Source: Nothophaeocryptopus gaeumannii (Eukaryota; Ascomycota; Dothideomycetes; Mycosphaerellales; Mycosphaerellaceae). From it: a DNA stretch of 64,000 bases. Both the position numbers and the translations under genes were made by a program. This document shows positions 35,001 through 46,528 of this stretch, in pieces (position 1 is the first letter of the stretch; each line of letters starts with the position of its first letter). Below the pieces are notes generated by a model. That model saw only the letters and a program-made list of their open reading frames with translations. It ran no database searches and had not been told where the DNA came from. The DNA is taken from contig JASISA010000041.1 in the NCBI GenBank assembly GCA_031771865.1, positions 1,674,001-1,738,000 on the forward strand, given 5' to 3'.

Positions 35001-37283
35001 CTTTCCTTCTTGCTCTGGCCCTCGGAGTTATTGGACCAAGCGCCAACACCTTGGAGTGAATCGTCACTCCTAGAGAGATTAGTTGATGAGAAATGCACTT
35101 GGCACGAGCGGTTGTTTTGTGATAACTGACTTGTTGCTGGAGGTGCTTTTCTTCTCCCTCTGAGGGGATTTCTTTGCGGACGGCATCGCTAAAAGTACGT
35201 GTCGTTGAAAAAGGTTGCTGCTGTATCGATCGCAACAATCGCGACACAGGGCACTCTTATATCTTCATGGCTCCGTGGGTTGCAATAAAGCCCCTTTCAG
35301 AATCGTTGCGCAGACTCTCCGTATCATAAGCGATGTTACCTCCATATTTTGCATACTGCAGACTCTGGTCACGCCATCGCTCCTTTCTAGATCCAGGGGG
35401 CGCGCTTGCCTGATCATTTGATCACAAGCATGTCGGGATATCTTAGCTCACTCTTTCTCGCCGGGCGGTGCAGTGTCGAACACTCAGCGAGGCATTCACA
35501 GAGCGATCATGTCACAATCTGAGACCTCGGGCCAAGACCGTCATTCGGGAGAGCCAGAAGTCGGCTCCCAGGATATGTCGCGAAATCAAGAGCGCCAATC
35601 GCGGCCCTTCTCAGCCGACGGTGCATGTTGGTGCGGTCAAAGGGCACGGAGTGACAAATGGCGTCTGCGAGGCGCATGTCCAGGGTGGGAATGTCGGCAG
35701 ACAGAGAAGGCGTTTGAGGCCCTGACGCTAAGTGAAGGCCCAAAGGTGGATACACTGGCTGATGTGTTTGCTCTGTCCACTTTTGCAATTTGATGCGTCC
35801 TTGTGCTACAAGTAGCTCCTAGGGCATGATTAGCGATTGGCTGGTTCAATCCCAGCCTACCGCTTTGCGGCGCTGGCGCACGTGAAGTGAGAAACAGTTT
35901 GCGAAGGGCCTCAAATGAGTAGGCAGCTCAGTCTCGAGATAACTGAATTTGCCAGAGAGGGAAATGACAGTTTCGATGCATGCTGCAGAACGGCGTTCAT
36001 ACCGGCGCCCTGACAGAGCGGGTCTAGAGCGGTATCTCGACGTCACATACACGGTCCAAAAGCGTTGTTCGACGTTCGCTACCATCCCAGTGGAAGCCGC
36101 CCGCTAGAATAGGAGACGCTTGCAAGAGTGTGTCGGGCAGATTCGCGTGGGCGGTTTCAATGGAACGTGAGAAACGGTGTGTCGGGTTGCAAGTCGCGTC
36201 TGTCGTACGTTAAACATAGATTTGACGCTCTTGATAGGATTTGCACCACTGCATGACTGACTGGGTGACCTGAAGGCACCGCGCGTCACTGACGGTCATT
36301 TATAAGGCTCTCTGGTTTGATCAGACACGGCGTTAAGCCACTGCTTGATAGCTGCGCACATGCCAAAACACCGCCGTGTGCTCACATCGAACACGTTTAT
36401 CAGATGGCTGATACGTCCAATGCGGCATCTCATAGGCCGATGCTGCGATCCACTCGCAGGAGGGGACGTTAATATGGTGAAGTCGAACAGCGGAGGTGAC
36501 TTGCCCACGTGAAGGGCGCAACGGCTCGTCGCCAGAGATGATAGCGAATCTGCTTGACTGCACTGATCGCAGAGCTTCTTCGCAGGTTGAGGAGGTGAAG
36601 TTGGAACAAGCTGCCATTATTGGCCGGCTGCAACCGGAAGCATTGCCTTGAGCTACGTTTGAAGGCGTTTCGGTGACAGGGCCGGGCCTTGCTTCGGCCA
36701 GCTGTGGCTTTCCTACTGCTGTCAGCAGTATGTGTGGCAGAGGCTGACCAGAGGGGTTGACCATGTTGGCATTCGTTGCTTCACCGGGCAAAATTGTTGG
36801 AGGGGTTTCTGCTGCTACTGCAAGCCGAGCGCGTGTCTTGAGGCTGACAACTAGCTCGTGTGCAACACCGACAACGTGTAGTTACTGTCAATGCCGTGGA
36901 ACTACCCACGTGTAGACCCGGTTCATGGCTGGCCAACGTGGCGACTCTGGCCGCGAAGGAGCTGAAGCGCCGATAGTATGACGCTTCACAACTCGGCATA
37001 CCGAACCAACTAGCCATACCGAATGCCCCGTGGTGTTACAAGGCGGAAGATCGCGTCTTCTTGCGGTAGTTGAGGCCTAATGGAAACCAAGGAGAGGGAG
37101 AGCACGCTGCAACAGTGGCGTGAACTTGCTGCTATTCGCAGAAAGGCGCTGCTTTGGGATGCCAAGCAATCTGGATGCCTTGCAGCCTCGAAGCCAAAAG
37201 TCTTTCTCCCTCCTCACGCTTTCTATCTCCCGCCCACGGATACAACCTCCAATACGACACTTTCCGCTCTCAGAATCAGCACA
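32075..37283. other. 5.2-kb gene-poor stretch
   Basis: No gene is supported. Frames such as 32229-32627 plus, 35509-35793 plus and 36333-36791 minus have acceptable composition but no family, splice context or conserved motif. Base composition is ordinary, not AT-rich, so this is not RIP-decayed transposon sequence like the island at 38.4-47.4 kb. Confidence 0.4.
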
Positions 37284-38324
37284 ATGTCGCGCGAGCTGGC
37301 GCCGGACTGGATCCTCAAGCAGGCGCTGGAGACTCAGGCCAGCGCCAATCGCGCGTGGCTAATGAGCAAGCCCGAACTGAGGCCAGATGACGGCGGTCTC
37401 ACGTTGACCGTGCTTGGCTGTGGCACGATGGGCATCGCTATCCTCGGTGGTGTCATGGCCTCTCTGCAAAGCGCGAATGAGCATTCGGGAGCAGCTTCGT
37501 CCGCAGATGCATCAACTCCGCCGAGACTTCCCACCAAGTTCATCGCCTGTGTCAGAAGCCAATCTGGGGCAGAGAGAGTACAACGAGAGCTCAGCAAGTA
37601 CAACGCCAATCTCAGCATCTACAAGAACAACAATCTGCCAGCCCTTCGGGCTGCAGATGTAGTCCTCGTAGGCTGTAAGCCTCATATGCTGCACAGCATT
37701 CTCTCCACGGACGGCATTACGGATGCCTTGAAAGGAAAACTGCTCATCAGCCTATGCAGTGGTCTGACTGAGCCTCAGATCCACGATATTATCTACAAAA
37801 ACTCTCCAGACTCTACTGACAAATGCCATATCATCCGCGCAATGCCCAACACCGCAGCAGCGGTGAGGCAGTCCATGACGGCCATCCCAATCATGAATCC
37901 TCCACTACCAGCCGAGCAGGAAATCTTGGTCATCTGGATCTTTGCACGCGTGGGGAAAGTCGCGCGCATTCAGCCATCGAATGTCGATGTTTGCACGGCG
38001 CTCTGCGGATCGACACCAGCATTCTTCGCGCTCATGGTGGAGTCTTTGGCGGCTGGCGCAATTGCAAAGGGCCTGCCTCGAGAGCAAGCGTATGTAATGG
38101 CTGCTCAGTCTATGAAAGGGGCGTCGGAGCTTCTACTTCAGGGCGAACATCCTGCGGTCCTTCGCGACAAGGTTTGTACTCCATCTGGCGCTACCATCTA
38201 TGGGCTCCAAGTCCTCGAGGAGGGTAGCGTGCGTGGCACCCTTGCCAAGGCAATGAGAGAGGCAACAACAAAGGCGAGCCAGCTCGGACAGGCCACACAG
38301 CACGGCGACGGCACTCAATCCTAG
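37284..38324 (+). CDS. pyrroline-5-carboxylate reductase (proline biosynthesis)
   Basis: The enzyme reduces 1-pyrroline-5-carboxylate to L-proline with NAD(P)H. From ATG 37284 the product is 346 aa without introns. The dinucleotide-binding Gly motif is TVLGCGTMGIAILGG; VVLVGCKPHML, LLISLCSGLT and RAMPNTAAAVRQSMTAI follow, with the C-terminal dimer region CGSTPAFFALMVESLAAGAI and the P5CR signature LRDKVCTPSGATIYGLQVLE. The frame is open upstream to an ATG at 37080. That would add 68 residues of pyrimidine-rich, leader-like sequence, so I prefer 37284 (MSRELAPDW). It borders the transposon island; the coding sequence is intact. Confidence 0.9.
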   Translation: MSRELAPDWILKQALETQASANRAWLMSKPELRPDDGGLTLTVLGCGTMGIAILGGVMASLQSANEHSGAASSADASTPPRLPTKFIACVRSQSGAERVQRELSKYNANLSIYKNNNLPALRAADVVLVGCKPHMLHSILSTDGITDALKGKLLISLCSGLTEPQIHDIIYKNSPDSTDKCHIIRAMPNTAAAVRQSMTAIPIMNPPLPAEQEILVIWIFARVGKVARIQPSNVDVCTALCGSTPAFFALMVESLAAGAIAKGLPREQAYVMAAQSMKGASELLLQGEHPAVLRDKVCTPSGATIYGLQVLEEGSVRGTLAKAMREATTKASQLGQATQHGDGTQS

Positions 38325-38454
38325 ACTCAGTGGTCTCTTCTCTCGACCATTGGAGTTACACTCGGTACCCAGGTTTGAGACAGATCTGCACGCTTCTTCC
38401 TAGTATTGGGCATAGTAATATTGAACAGTCCTAGAATTATTACTAACGTATTCT

Positions 38455-40153
38455 ATAAGCGAGCTGGTCACAGAAGCGAGCTGGTCAATTTTCCTTGGCA
38501 CGACCAACTCGCATTATAGATCATTCATTTTCATCGCTATCAAATAGAGAACCTGTGAATATTATACTCTCATCGGATTCAGAAGACCCTTCTCTATCAT
38601 TCTGACATGTGCGGGCATTATGTCCAGTCCCTCCGCAATTGCTACATCGACGCTGACCTAGTAGTACACTTTCTAAGGCTCTGCTACTACGAGCCTTCTT
38701 TGATGCATTTACTGGCAAAGACGCAATTGCAGCTACCTGTTCTACTACCGTGCCATACTCGAGTGTACTACCCTTCTGAACGTGCTTTCTTTTACGCGCT
38801 TTTCGCTTCGTTACTACTTCCAATTGCTCTTCAAGGTCGCGAGTACGGGCTTGTAGAAGAGTAGCTTAATGAAGCATTAGTTCCGCACCTTTTACAAGCT
38901 GGGATAAGGCATTTTAGGCTGTTGTAGGAGATCGATTAATAGCGCTACTAACAAGCTTGGATTGTAACCTAAACTCGTGCGAATTGCTTGGTGTCTTAGA
39001 CTGCTATAATGTCTCTTGTAGTAGCGGTCCTAGCGGGGTACGCAGGCGTACATCAAGGCGGTTAATAACTACCTACGGGTCGATAGGGACTAACCCTAAC
39101 GCCTGAAAGGCCTTCTAGTAGTTCTGCTCCGTGAACACGTTAAAAAACGCGTCTTTAAAGGCCGGGAGGAATGTTTCCTTGTCGACATGGAAGACGCGTC
39201 GACGCGCCAAGTCCCGGACGCATTGCGAGTATTTCATCTTTAGAGGCGCAAAACACACTACATCTAGTAGCTGCAGGATATGCGACGAGTAGGCTAGTAT
39301 ACAGAGCGTTAAGATCTTGTGTTCCGAATAGTAATCCTTGAAATTCTAGCTAAGATAACTCTTATAGCTATCTAAGATAAGTAGCCTATATGTCACGGGC
39401 GTGGCCCGGTGACACCTGAACACCTGGATGCACGTGGTTTGGATGCTTGAAGCATCCGGATGAACTTCGGCCGAGCCTCGGGGCTCGACTAGCATCATGT
39501 GACAGAGCCACGTGACTCTGCCAAGACCCGGAGAAGAGTTTCTTCTCGACGCGCAAAGATCCGGTCTTCGACTCTTTGCGCTACGTCCTGTCAATAGGAT
39601 TGACCTATATGGTTAATACAGTGTCTATCCAACCTGTCCGTAGCTCCCTGTACCGTTTGTGATTAGCAACCTACTTCCCGACTCCGGCCCGTGACACTAT
39701 AGCTGCTAACCTAACGCGCTTTTGTATACGTGTTAAAGTGCTTTAACTACTCTAGACTAAGCGCATTGTTTGTCTATCTATTCTTAGAGACCGAGAGCTT
39801 CCAATTTTGCGGTATGTCTACCTCCTCGTACTATATAGAGATGTGAACACGGCCCTTATAGATAATGAAGGGTAGGATTGTATACCTAGTAGCACAAATG
39901 CTCTAGATTACTGTAACCTATTCACGGTTACTAGGCTGAATAAGCTAAGGCCGAGTACGTCTCTCTAAACTAGTAACTACTTTCATAGATCTAATAATAC
40001 CTATCTAAAAGCCTATCTTATTAGTATTAAATTTATAAATCTACTAACTATACTCTACTAACTACGCTCTTTTACTTACGTACGCTACTTTTATACTTAT
40101 ATTACTATTCTACGAAGGCCTCGTATAGGTCGATTTTAGTATAATAACCTAAT
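38455..40153 (-). pseudogene. RIP-decayed pogo-type (Tc1/mariner superfamily) DDE transposase relic
   Basis: Minus-strand translation matches fungal pogo/Tigger-like transposases in order. From high to low coordinate these are a YNF-D-K-GF-like segment near 40020, then NREWVTVI, ICAT-YTI-PFIIYKGR, NWKLSVS, and (past the solo LTR) RLLILDSYKSYLS, HKILTLC..SSHILQ-LDVV, FAPLKMKYSQCVRDL and VDKETFLPAFKDAFF. A C-terminal CCHC zinc knuckle (CSNCGGTGHNARTC, ORF 38521-38823) ends it. Many codons are stops at positions where CAG or TGG is expected, and the first catalytic Asp reads AAT. These are C-to-T/G-to-A changes as expected from RIP. Repeated AGCGAGCTGGTCA motifs at 38458-38485 may be terminal repeat. 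Later insertions split it at 39391 and 40154. Confidence 0.75.
39391..39696. mobile_element. 306-bp solo LTR inserted in the pogo relic
   Basis: It starts TGTCACGGGC and ends GCCCGTGACA, that is TG..CA with 10-bp inverted ends. It is flanked by a perfect 5-bp target duplication CTATA (39386-39390 and 39697-39701). Removing it restores the transposase reading across the junction. The interior is GC-richer than the decayed host. It is not related in sequence to the LTRs of the chromovirus next door. A solo LTR arises by recombination between the two LTRs of a full element. Confidence 0.85.
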
Positions 40154-40520
40154 TGTTACGCACGGTATCTCGCTTGTCAGGTGACTCGCTTAATCACGTG
40201 GAATGGCTTCTTTGGAGAATGCGTCGGCAAGTGGAACGAAGTGAAGGAAGTCTTGGCTTATTCCAATCAGTGAGATTGTAACATGAGTTGAACACGATGA
40301 TTGCTAGTCAACCATCGTTCCTAAATACATAAGAGACTTTAGGTGATCAGTGTGATCAGACTGATCGCCTAGGGAGGGGTGATCAGTGTGATCAGACTGA
40401 TCGCCTAGGGAGAGGTGATCATCCTGATCAGGGTGATCAGGAGGCTCTGCTCGGTCTCGTACCTTACGATCAGTAACACGTGACCTCGCACTGGGCAAGG
40501 ACCCAGCACGAACCGTAACA
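40154..40520 (-). repeat. chromovirus 3' LTR (367 bp)
   Basis: It begins TGTTACGCAC and ends CCGTAACA on the plus strand. It contains two tandem copies of a 36-bp unit built from TGATCA-type palindromes (about 40348-40420), where the partner LTR has one. Apart from that unit and one C, the two LTRs read the same. Confidence 0.93.
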
Positions 40521-40533
40521 CCATCCCCCTTTT
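40521..40533 (-). other. polypurine tract
   Basis: The minus strand reads AAAAGGGGGATGG immediately before the 3' LTR, the expected position and composition of the plus-strand DNA primer site. Confidence 0.7.
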
Positions 40534-40609
40534 AGCCTAGCGTCGTCCCGACGCTTATACATAGCTCGAGTCGGTCCTTAGACGCCAGTCGTCATGGGTT
40601 TTCGTAGTC

Positions 40610-41212
40610 ATGCCTCCTAGGCTCTCCTCCTCCACCCACCGCCGCCACAAGCTTGCAGATTTCCTGGATCGCACTGGTACCGTCATGGTAAAGCAGTGTT
40701 CGACGTGCGCGAAGCACAAGAGGGTGTGTCGGGTACACGTTCGGTCGGGTCGATGTAACGAGTGTGTCCGGCGCGGTCAGCGCTGCGACATGAAGGTCCA
40801 AAGTCTGAGTTCGACCGGCTGGTGGCTGAACGTGAGGCTCCAGTCTAGTATAAAGGAGGCTCAGCAGGCGCAGAGGAGGCGCAGCACCGGTTAGAGGAAG
40901 CGCAGCGCTCTCAGCAGATGGCTTTCAGAGAAGCGTCTCGTACGGCGTTTGCCCGCGAGATGAGATTGCGACAACAGTTGGACTTAGTGGATAAGCGGTC
41001 CGATGAGGCTGTTGCTGTGGAAATACGGGATATCGAGGCAGGAGCAAGAGGAGCGGGCAGCTGAAGCTACGCTAGGCTTCGACGAACCGTCCTACGGGCT
41101 GAATCTGTCTCCTATGACCTGGGGCGCCCTCGAGGGCGTTGATCCCTTCGATTGGTCGTTACTGGATCCCAACCCCGATGGAATTGTTGCAGGAGTAAGC
41201 GGCAATTCATAA
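40610..41212 (+). pseudogene. antisense Zn(II)2Cys6 transcription-factor-like frame inside the chromovirus
   Basis: Encoded opposite to gag-pol, between the 3' LTR and the chromodomain. It starts MPPRLSSSTHRRHKLADFLD and contains cysteines spaced C-x2-C-x6-C-x8-C-x2-C-x6-C (from CSTC to RCD), a perfect GAL4-type binuclear zinc cluster. Next come Gln/Glu/Arg-rich heptad-like helices (SSIKEAQQAQRR, then REMRLRQQLDLVDKRSDEA in another frame). The tail, at 41003-41212, is acidic and aromatic (PMTWGALEGVDPFDWSLLDP). At least two frame changes separate the three parts in this copy. A TATACATA sequence lies at 40557-40564, about 50 bases before the ATG. The end overlaps the antisense 3' end of pol. 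The transcription-factor role is inference from layout. Confidence 0.6.
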
Positions 41213-44200
41213 GATGTTCCCGCGGCTCCCAGGTAATTTCCGAGTCGTCATACCCTCTCCATTTAATAAGGTACTGATCGTCTTTATAGTCAGAATCTTT
41301 TCGACTTCGAATTCGGTTTCTTCTTGTGGGACAAATGAAAATGTCTCCTGACAAGGTGTCTCGGCGTCGGCTGGTTCCAAGGGAGAGATGTGGAACACTG
41401 GATGAATCTTTGCATCTGCCGGTAGTCGTAGTCGGTAGTTGACCGGTCCCTTGGCCTCTTCAATCAAAAATGGCCCGACCTTTACATGGTCTAACTTTCT
41501 GGTCTTTCTTCTCGTTTTGAGATTTCTCGTGAGGAGATAGACCTTATCCCCTCCTTCAGCTGAGGTGCCATTTGTGAGCCATGCTGTCGCGATTTCAGCA
41601 GGTGTCCTTGTTGTCGTAGGATGGCCTTGTTCATTTCAGTGAACATCCTTAAGCTGGTCAACCGCAATCAACGCCCGTGGTGCGTTAGGGTGAATGCCAG
41701 GTTCGCCAAACAGGTGTGGATCCTTCAAAGTTTGCGAAGAATGGCGTGAGACCCGTCGTCTCGGATTGCTGGTTGTTGAGTGCGATTTGTGCCATGGGTA
41801 GGAGTGATGCCCAATTGTCCTGTGCGTAGTTGATGTAGTGGCGTAGGTATTGTTCTAGTGTCTGGTTCATCCGTTCGGTTTGTCCGTCGGTTTGCGGATG
41901 AAACGCCGTTGATAACTTGTGTCTGATCCCGATCGTGGATACGAGTGTCTTCCAGTAGTTCGATGTGAACAACTTGTCTCTGTCGGTAATGAAGACCTCT
42001 GGGAATCCGTGATATCGTACAAGTCTATCCAGCACAAGGTGTCCGGATTGCTCTGCCGTGTATGTCTCACACGCAGGAATAAAGTGCGCGTACTTCGTGA
42101 GCCTGTCGACCATGACCAGTATCATGTCGTACTTGACTTTCGTTGCTTGATCCGTCGATCCTGGGAGTTTCGTAATGAAATCCATCGTAACTTCGTCCCA
42201 TGGTTGTGTCGGTGGGCTCCGGAATTTAAGTTGTCCGTACTTCGAATGTCGAGATGCCTTGTTCTGTTGGCATTGAACACAGCGTGCGATGTATTTCTTG
42301 ACTCGTTCTCGCATGTGTGGGAATCCAAAGTTGCGTTGGATAAGCTCTACTGTCTTCGAGATTCCTGGATGTCCGTATTGCGGATCGTTGTGATGGTGTC
42401 GAATGCACTCTTCCTGTCGGTCCTTCGGTGCTGGTACTTTCCCTGTGCAATAGGAAATTGTTCTGTCTTGTCTTGCAGAACTCGCACTATGTTGTTGAAC
42501 TCCATTTGGTTGGCACTCAGGCTTCCATCCTGATTTGTCTTGAGTATGCTGTGCTGCACTCTTTCCTTTCCTTCCATGTAGTCACTTCGTCGGCTCAGTG
42601 CGTCAGCTCGACCGTTGTCTTTACCAGGTGTATAGCGGATTTCGAACTTGTGCTGACCAAGGAGCTCCGACCAGCGGGTCTGCCTTCGAGTCAGTTGTTT
42701 AGTCGTAGTGAAGTAGGTCAGATTCTTGTGATCAGAAAGAATCGTGAGCCTGGGTGCTCCTTCCGCATATGCTCGCCAGTGCTGCAGGGCAGCGACAATC
42801 GCAAAGAAGTTCCTTATCATGGATGTCGTAATTCTCTTCTGCAGGAGTCATCTTTCGTGAGTAGTAGGCTACCGGGTGTCGCTTCCCGTCGTGCTCCTGT
42901 GTGAGACACGCGCCTATCGCCATATCCGATGCATCTGTTTCGATTTGCACTTCCTTCGTACCGTCGAAAAGTCGAAGCGTTGGCGCTGTGGCGCACATTT
43001 CTTTGAGTTTGTCGAATGCCTGTTGGTGTCGTTTTCCCACTGGAACTTGGTGTCTTTTCTCGTGAGTTCCGTCATTGGTTTCCAATCCTTGAGTAGTCTG
43101 GGATGAACTTTCGATTGTAGTTCGCGAGTCCAAGGAAGGATTGTACTTCGGTAACATTCGTGGGTCAGGCCATTCGTGTATCGACCGTGTCTTTGCTGGA
43201 TCGATTTGGATTCCTTTCGTACTAAGGATAAATCCAGGAATTGACTCAACTTTTTGTGGAACTCGCATTTCTCTGGTGCTGTCTTGAACCCTACTCGTGT
43301 GAGGCGTTCGAAGACGTCTTGGACTTCGCTTGATATGCTTGCTCAGTTCTCCTTGGTATAGACCAAGATGTCGTCCAAAAGCGATAACACAGACGTCAAG
43401 CAAATCTCGTAGTGTTTCATTGACAAGGTCTGGCATGAGGCTGGGCATTAAGTAAGCCCCATTGGCATAACCAGAAACTCGTAAAGTCCATATCTTGTTC
43501 GGAATGCAGTCTTCCATTCTTCTCCTTCGCCATTCGTATTGCGTAGAATGCGTCTCGGAGGTCGATCTTTGTAAACCAGTCTGATCCGGTAAGTCGATCT
43601 TGTGCTTCTTCGATGCTTGGTAATGGATATCGGTTCTTGATTGTCATGTCGTTGAGCCTTCTATAGTCAACGACCATTCGCAACTTCCCGTTCTGCTTTG
43701 GTACGAAGAGGTGGAGAGCCTGCGCTTGAGGTGGACTTCCGTATCCATCCTTTGCTAGCTTCTCCTTCAGCCATTCATCTAGGGCTTTGAGCTCTTTCTC
43801 AGATAATGCGTAAATGGGTCCCATGGAGGCTCTTTCCAGGCTGAATCTTGATCTTGTGATCCCATGGTTGGTGTATAGGTAAGGCTTCCTTGCCTTCCTC
43901 TTCCTGAAAGAGTCTCGACCATCTTTGGTACTCCTCTCAGGGACATCTGGCGCTGAGATCGCCATCTGCTTTCCAGGATTGCCAGTTCCTCGTCCCGTGA
44001 TTCCGTGACCTGCTGGACCTACGCAGTGTCTATCCGGGGTGGCTCCAGTCTCTGGGCTCAGTGTCGGCGCAAGCTGAGTTGCGCACAGCTGTTCTTTCGC
44101 CTCATCCGCCGCGTACTTTCGACGCTGTACGGGTCTGATACGGGTGGCACTTCCGTATCCTTCAAATGTGAGTACTCCTCTCTTCCAGTCAATTACTGGG

Positions 44201-45182
44201 TTGTGCTTTCTCAACCAAGGCATGCCTAGCACGATATCCCAGCTGGCCATAGCTGTGACATCTAAGACAATCTCCTCGTGGTGCTGTTGGATAGCCAGTG
44301 GCAGCGGTATCGTCTCGCGCTCCACACAGGGTAAGGGTGATCCGTCGACCGCGATCAGTTCATACCCTTTGTTTCTTCGTCTGGGTAGCTAGTCCAGTCC
44401 GTTTTACAAATGACTCGGATGCAAAGTTCCCGCTCGCTCCGGAGTCGATCATGGCACTCGTCTTGAGTCCATTGACGATAACCGTGTGCTGAACACTGTT
44501 GCTGATGCTTGAGCTTCTTGTGTGACGTTTAACTCCCTTCGGCCGCTCATGCCTGAGGAGTCGATCCTTTTCCCGAGACTGTGGCTCTGTTGTCTAACCA
44601 GTCTAGGATCTGTATACGTGTTTCCTCCAGTGTTTTGGCCATAGCTTTCTCTTGTGGCAACTCGTTGCATGCGTATCGGCTCTGACATGCTTGTGCTTGT
44701 TTGTAGCCATTCTTGAGTTCTTGGATCGATGTTCTCATCTCGTTCGTAACGACTTGTCCGTGCGGTGTTAGGTACCCGTACGGTGTAAACCAGCTTCCAA
44801 TTGGTGGTCTATCCCAGATGAATGTTGAAAACTCTTCTTGGACGTCTAGCCTGGGATACCTCCAGAACATTGATCGTAGTTGTCCTAGGAAGAAATCAAA
44901 CTTAACTGGGTTAAGCAGTCTTCCTCCTGTCGGTGTTCGTGGAAAGATCTCTTCACTGTTGCGTGCTATGTGAAGGATCATCTTGCGTATTGGTTCCGGT
45001 GCGTCCACGCTAAGGTGAAGTATTTCGTCGTTGTCATCGTCCTCACTGGATTCTTCTTCTTCTTCCGAGGTTCCTTCCTCAGTTTCATCGTCACTGGATG
45101 ACTCTTGTGGGTTCTCCGGAATCTCAGGTAAGATACCCGTGATAGGGTAGTCGTCCGCCTGAGTAGCGACATCCATCACCAC
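41112..45182 (-). pseudogene. chromovirus pol (protease, RT, RNase H, integrase, chromodomain), frameshifted
   Basis: In element order: an acidic linker (45182-44547), then a protease with active-site MIDSGASGNF near 44450 and SWDIVLGMPWLRKHN. RT begins ALHLFVPKQNGKLRMVVDYR and continues WFTKIDLRDAFYAIR; its catalytic pair appears as LDDILVYTKE near 43365, in a shifted frame. RNase H has ETDASDMAIGACL and later LSDHKNLTYF. The integrase (42314-41685) has RCVQCQQNK, MDFITKLP, DRDKLFTSNYW and HPQTDGQTERMNQTLE. The chromodomain (about 41467-41112) has YLIKWRGYDDSEITWEPREHL. Frame changes separate most blocks, so it should not be autonomous. Confidence 0.85.
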
Positions 45183-45502
45183 TTCCTCCTGTGGGGTCCC
45201 CTCAGATTCATTGGGATTTTGGTTCTCCTTATCGCTGTCATCAGCGCCCCAACAGGTTTCATCAAATCCTCCTCTTCCGGCGTTTGAACGTGACGATCAA
45301 GTTGTCGTAGTTCGTCCGGAATTGTAAGTGTCGGTGTCCTCCAACTGTGGTGTTGATTGGTGGAACCGGGGCAGGTCTTCGTGGCGCAGACGGCCAGTAT
45401 CCTGCTTCCATCTTCGAGGAGTAGTGTGTTTGACACGAATCGTCATAACAGAATCGCCAGTGAAGGCTTCCGTGACCGTTCCGCAGTTCCCGACCTGTCT
45501 CG

Positions 45503-46522
45503 TCAGGTAACTTTCGTGTCATCATACCAAACAATCGTGGCTTTTGTTGATCGGCGCCTGTCGTTTCGTAGGCTCCGCGTCCCACGTCGTGGTTTCGTTG
45601 CATCGTGTTGAACTGTCGTTGCACCATGTTCTTTGAACGACAATTCCTCATAGTGGCCTTCCTTGCCACATGCATAGCAATTCAGTTTCTTCTCATTTCT
45701 TCTGGGCGAACTCTTGCCCTTCCTACTTCCTTTGAACGGGCGACCTTTCTGGGTTGCATTGAACTGCCAGTCCATTGCATCGGGGTCGCGTTGCTGTCTC
45801 TGAGGTGGTTTAGACCACCCATCGCGTCGTCGAGGGCACATAGCCTGCCCTTCCCGTAACCTTGGAATCATAGCGTCGCTCCATGGCTCGCTCGTAAAGT
45901 TGGTCGTCCAGTTCAATCGCCGCTTTAATCAGTTCTCCGAGGCTGTCGATCTTCCCAGAGTATCGCATCAGTTCATCCTTGACTGAGTCTCTGAGACCTC
46001 GTCGGAACATAACTTGGAGCATCGTCGTCCCAATCCGTGATCTGGGCGTGCTCCTGAAACTTGGCTGCGTAGTCTGCCGTGGAACCCTTCTGAGTGAGAT
46101 GTTGGATAACCCGGACCGCGGTCGAAACCTCGTTCGAGACTCCATACACCTGCTTCATTGCGTTCTTCATGTGATTCCAGGTCCTGAAGATTCCCGTTGA
46201 ATCCCTCGTCACTGTCCAAGTAGTTCCTGAGAAAAGGTTTGATCCAGTGCTGCACGTCCTCGCATAAAGGTCGTTGCGAAGAGTGGCTTCTGAGCTTCAC
46301 CCATCTCGTTGAACTTGAAGTACATGTCCATTTGGGTAAGCCAGACGTCGAACTTGTCTCGGTCGCCATAATAGTAGTCCGGCTTGCCGACCTTGAGGAA
46401 CTGTCGTTGGTGTGGTTGGCAAAGTGCATTGATGGCCGACTGAGATGTGCTGGATCGTTGGCGAGAGCTTCCTGCTTCGCTGGGGCGGGAGTTCCCCTTC
46501 CGGTTTGCTGAGAGGCACTCAT
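45503..46522 (-). pseudogene. chromovirus gag, frameshifted
   Basis: Starts at ATG 46522 (MSASQQTGRGTPAPAKQE). Capsid-like sequence is spread over three frames: 46212-45973 (GSTADYAAKFQEHAQITDWD), 46145-45810 (MFRRGLRDSVKDELMRYSG) and 45916-45503, which ends in a zinc knuckle (CYACGKEGHY). The expected last Cys is not in the usual place. At least two frame changes are needed to read through, so no intact Gag is made. Confidence 0.75.
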
Positions 46523-46528
46523 CCTGAG

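Noticed and set aside
35839..35857. perfect T-arm-like hairpin (GGCTGG-TTCAATC-CCAGCC)
   Set aside because: No matching acceptor stem upstream; the only A-box-like sequence is too close (about 30 bases) for a tRNA.
40340..40440. CRISPR-like short repeats
   Set aside because: Only two units without spacers, inside an LTR of a eukaryotic element.
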